From Adiantum capillus-veneris (taxonomy: Eukaryota > Streptophyta > Polypodiopsida > Polypodiales > Pteridaceae), in NCBI GenBank assembly GCA_014529385.2, contig CM043958.1, forward strand, positions 120,229,518 to 120,293,517: a DNA stretch of 64,000 bases, given 5' to 3'. Made by a program: the position numbers and the translations under genes. The notes beneath the pieces were generated by a model, which ran no database searches, was not told the DNA's origin, and saw only the letters and a list, made by a program, of their open reading frames with translations. Shown here piece by piece: positions 61,215-64,000 of this stretch. How positions within the stretch are numbered: the stretch's first letter is position 1; each line of letters begins with the position of its first letter.

Positions 61215-61626
61215 ACTCAACCCTCAATTCACAACCCTGTTTGCATGTGTTCTTTGGATCATTCTCCATGGCGGCCGCCACACTAGTTATGAGTACCACT
61301 AGGCTGCTCCTGAACCTATTACCTATGATTTGATGCCAAAGGACATTGCGAGTATTAAGGCTGCCACTCGACATTGCATTGGACGAACTCTTGTTGTTGG
61401 CAGCATGGTGGGGCACTCTCTCTCACATTCCACTATTTGTGAGTGGCTTTCACTTGGAGGCTCCAAGGATAGTATTTTGGAGCTCCTTATGATGGGCCGT
61501 GACATCTTCTTGGTTCAGCTTTTCAATGAGCACTGCTGCGAGTTTCTCTTGCGTTGGTCACCTATTCTCGCAGGGACCCGTCTATTGGTATTGGAGCATT
61601 GGAATCCTGAATTCGATGTGGATTAG
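60850..61626 (+). pseudogene. Segmental repeat copy 2 with DUF4283-like coding frame
   Basis: After the same leader and a longer (GA)n tract (61147-61212) the start MAAATLVMSTTR lies at 61268. A single G deletion relative to copy 1 shifts the frame. The restored frame (61330-61626) reads DIASIKAATRHCIGRTLVVG, then WLSLGGSKDSILELLMMGRD, then FLVQLFNEHCCEFLLRWSPI and TRLLVLEHWNPEFDVD. That is the layout of the DUF4283 domain found at the N-terminus of plant LINE-type and related retroelement proteins. It stops at 61626. No zinc knuckle or reverse transcriptase follows. Confidence 0.68.
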
Positions 61627-61787
61627 TTTGATCGCCAACAACGGAATTCTCAGTTTCTCGTCACCCTATCTTTTCTCTCTCTTCCTGTCCACTTGTCAGG
61701 TTAATTCTTAGTGTGGCTGCTTGTTAGAGCCTTGTCATGCTAGGCTCATTGGCTACTAAGATTGGGTCTCCACATGTGCAGGTCTGC

Positions 61788-61918
61788 TCTCCAGCCCATA
61801 CCATGTTATAAATTGAGTTTGCCTCAGAGACCCAACTATAGACAATTTTTGACTCCAGGCCATACTATGTTATAAATCGAGTTCCCCTCAAAGACCCAAC
61901 TATAGACAGTTTTTGACT
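61788..61918. repeat. About 64-bp tandem duplication
   Basis: Two adjacent units built on CATGTTATAAATTGAGTTTG, GAGACCCAACTATAGACA and TTTTTGACT. The second unit ends a few bases before the LTR start at 61924. Confidence 0.85.
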
Positions 61919-61923
61919 TTAGC

Positions 61924-62285
61924 TGTCACGTGTGCACTGCACTTGCGCCACGTCGACAAGCTTTTGCTACAGTCTAGCGTCAGTCGTAGCTTAGGACCTA
62001 GCTTGGCACCTCTGTGAGCCTCTAGCAAGACGTGCATGTCCAGGCCGGTCATAGTTGCATACCCTCTCTTGCATAGGACCACATTTTAGCACTTAGGCAC
62101 TTACTACGTGTGAACCACCTCTTAGAGTGCATTTTATTAATAAGTGACTTTTCATTTACCCTTGTTGGAATGTAGGTAGGACAAATGGCTAAATGACATA
62201 GAACCCATCAGTACCCCATCGTCGACATCACCGTCGTCGACATAGAATAGAACCCAGTAGTACCTCGTCGTTGACATCATTGTCT
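61924..62285 (+). mobile_element. LTR, 5' copy, of a short retroelement E
   Basis: It begins TGTCACGTGTGCACTGCACT and matches 62753 onwards for about 270 bases. It then continues with a segment (ACCCATCAGTACCCCATCGT) that matches about 63463 of the other copy, so about 440 bases of the longer copy are missing or were never present here. Similarity ends near TCATTGTCTTTGA. Confidence 0.75.
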
Positions 62286-62740
62286 TTGAAGGAAGATCGA
62301 TAGCGGATACACGAAAACCCAGATCTTGAGTACCATGATCTAGTTGGCTCTGATGCGGATATGGAAGAAGTTGGAAACAAGATCCCTAAACCTCTTATGC
62401 ATTCGCATTGGCATGTAGCGTGCATGCATTTCCGTCGACAAGCAACCCTTGGAAATACCTCCGAGCACCCTTACCTTTCATCTTCACCCTCAATGTTCTC
62501 ACGATAGGACTATTTGAGTGGTCATACTTGCTTGCAAGGCAGAGTCAGCACCAAGGTTGGTATTATGCGACAATAGTAGAACTACCTAGTAACTCGTGTG
62601 GTCGGTGTTTACATTGCAGCCGATCTACATCCGCAATATCGACCCATTTGGAGGAGTTTTCATCGGTTTATGCATTCACAAGCATTAGAAGCATTCAACG
62701 TCAGAAGTATATATAGAAGTTCGGCAGTTGTGCCTCACTT
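62286..62740 (+). other. Short interior of retroelement E
   Basis: Only about 455 bases separate the two LTRs. A 102-codon frame (62408-62716) runs through it without a motif I recognise. There is no gag, RT or integrase, so the element is non-autonomous or internally deleted. Confidence 0.55.
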
Positions 62741-62752
62741 CTAACAGGGGGG
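62741..62752 (+). other. Polypurine tract of retroelement E
   Basis: CTAACAGGGGGG lies immediately before TGTCACGTG, the same sequence that opens the 5' LTR. This is the expected plus-strand priming site. Confidence 0.75.
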
Positions 62753-64000
62753 TGTCACGTGTGCACTGCACTTGCGCCATGTCGACAAGTTTTTGCTACA
62801 GTCTAGCGTCAGTCTTAGCTTAGGACCTAGCCTGGCACCTTTGTGAGCCTCTCTCTAGCAGGACGTGTATGTCCTAGCCGGTCAGTTGCATACCCTCTCT
62901 TGCACAGGACCACATTTTAGCACTTAGGCATTTACTGCGCGTGAACCACCTCTTAGAGTGCTTTTATTAATAAATGACTTTTCATTTACCCTTGTTGGAA
63001 TATAGGTAGGGCAAATGGCTAAAGAACCTATAAAAGAAATCCTTTGGGCACCAGTAGAAGGTAGAGGAGCAGTGAAGGAGCCTCTCAAAAACCAAGTTGT
63101 ACCAAATGCCACAGGAACCAGCAATTCTCCATTAGTGTTTCCAGCATGATCAATGTTTTCAGCCAGCGTTTTCAGCTAGCATGATCGCATCAGATTTCAG
63201 CCCTTAGCTTTGTCATGGTTGCAGACCCTAGCCATCGACATCGCTAACAGTTACCGACATTCAACCATAGCGTCATCTTCGACATAGAACCCCTCAGTAC
63301 CTCGTCATCGACAAAGAACCCAACAATACCTTGTTGTTGACATCATCTTCGTCGACATAAACCCATGAGTACCTCGTCGTCGACATTATCGTCATCGACA
63401 TAGACTCCATCAATACCTTCTCCTCATCGTCATCATCGTCGACACAGAACCCATGAGTACCCCATCGTCGACATCACTGTCGTCGACATAGAATAGAACC
63501 CAACAGTACCTTGTCGTCGACATAGACCCTATCGGTACCTTGTCCTCGACATCATCGTCTGAGACCCCATCACTACCTCGTCGTTGACATCATCATCGTT
63601 GACCCGAAACCCACAATACCCCAATATCATCAGTACCCAACATCATTAGCATGAGTGCCCAATAGCATCATCACATCAACATTTAGTCATTGTATCAACA
63701 TTGTGCAATAATAAAGAGTACTTTCTCTGGCAACAGAGCAAGGGGGCCCTTGAGGGTTTGGGACCCGACATGTGGTGTCGTCTCTTTTCTCTCTTGCGTC
63801 TCTCTTTTCATTGAGCTTAGTTTAGTTTTTTCAAGTGAAGTAAAGTGTCCCTTGTGTTTGTGCGGAGTACTAGATCCGATGTCACGAGGACGTGGGAACT
63901 GCTAACCTTAGTTGTTGGTTTCTTTCCAATGATTTTTGTTTTATTTTTGAGACCCTCTTTTTGAAGCTGCAAACGGTCGGACATTGTGTGGCCAATGTGA
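62753..64000 (+). mobile_element. LTR, 3' copy, of retroelement E, running off the window
   Basis: It starts TGTCACGTGTGCACTGCACT and matches the 5' copy through GGACAAATGGCTAAA-like sequence. It then contains a region absent from the 5' copy, including an array of GTCGACAT units. AATAAAGA near 63709 could be a polyadenylation signal in R. The LTR end is not visible. Confidence 0.65.
63240..63650. repeat. GTCGACAT minisatellite within LTR E
   Basis: Imperfect units of about 28-60 bases combine CGTCGACATAGAACCCAT, CAGTACCTCGTCGTCGACAT and ATCATCGTC. About eight to ten units are present. The 5' LTR (62200-62285) holds only about two, so the copy number differs between the two LTRs. Confidence 0.85.

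Overview
The window looks like repeat-dense nuclear DNA of a land plant. The evidence is plant-type Ty3/gypsy chromoviruses with primer-binding sites matching initiator tRNA-Met (TGGTATCAGAGC), a plant-style CACTA (En/Spm) DNA transposon with GT-AG introns, a MULE transposase relic with a FAR1-like zinc finger, and very abundant CT/GA/GT microsatellites. I cannot fix the lineage from sequence alone. I see no rRNA, no convincing tRNA and no intact host gene.

Layout. 1-7040: a broken gypsy pol (A0) with its LTR, next to a second gypsy element (C) marked by a short LTR, a PBS, a degenerate integrase and a second LTR fragment. 7980-10230: a gag zinc-knuckle scrap and a minus-strand retroelement fragment (family D-like). 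10278-15217: copy A1 of a chromovirus (RT, RNase H, integrase, chromodomain, PPT, LTR), inserted into a minus-strand D element (15218-17900). 17988-21776: minus-strand copy B1 (LTR, PBS, gag, protease, start of RT). 21777-30560: no recognisable gene, but several tandem arrays, including a 78-bp hairpin array at 24.3-24.8 kb. 30560-33110: another minus-strand D-like copy with a protease. 33228-36107: copy B2 (LTR, PBS, gag), followed by other gag-like scraps. 39-45 kb: mostly unassigned. 45218-46097: LTR B3, fused to a scrap of chromovirus A2.

The clearest system is at 46131-54170. It is an 8040-bp CACTA element with matching 12-bp termini (CACTACAAGAGG), a GCC target duplication on both sides and palindrome-rich subterminal GCGTCGCTA repeats. 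It carries two minus-strand genes. One is a TnpD-like transposase whose six inferred exons join into an uninterrupted frame of about 1104 codons. The other is a TnpA-like gene with a nonsense codon inside its conserved domain. The element also holds a fragment of a heavy-metal-associated (HMA) domain gene between near-identical direct repeats, which suggests capture of host sequence. It sits in the RNase H region of chromovirus copy A2, whose remainder (54171-57752) resumes exactly at the target duplication. The paralogous copy A1 preserves the empty site.

Downstream of A2 are a MULE transposase pseudogene (57753-59268), a duplicated 0.5-kb block with (GA)n and a DUF4283-like reading frame (60080-61626), and a short LTR element whose LTRs carry a GTCGAC-rich minisatellite (61924-64000). 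Taken together the window records nested insertion: A1 into D, a CACTA into A2, A2 against the MULE relic, and A2 joined to LTR B3 by an end-joining-like event.
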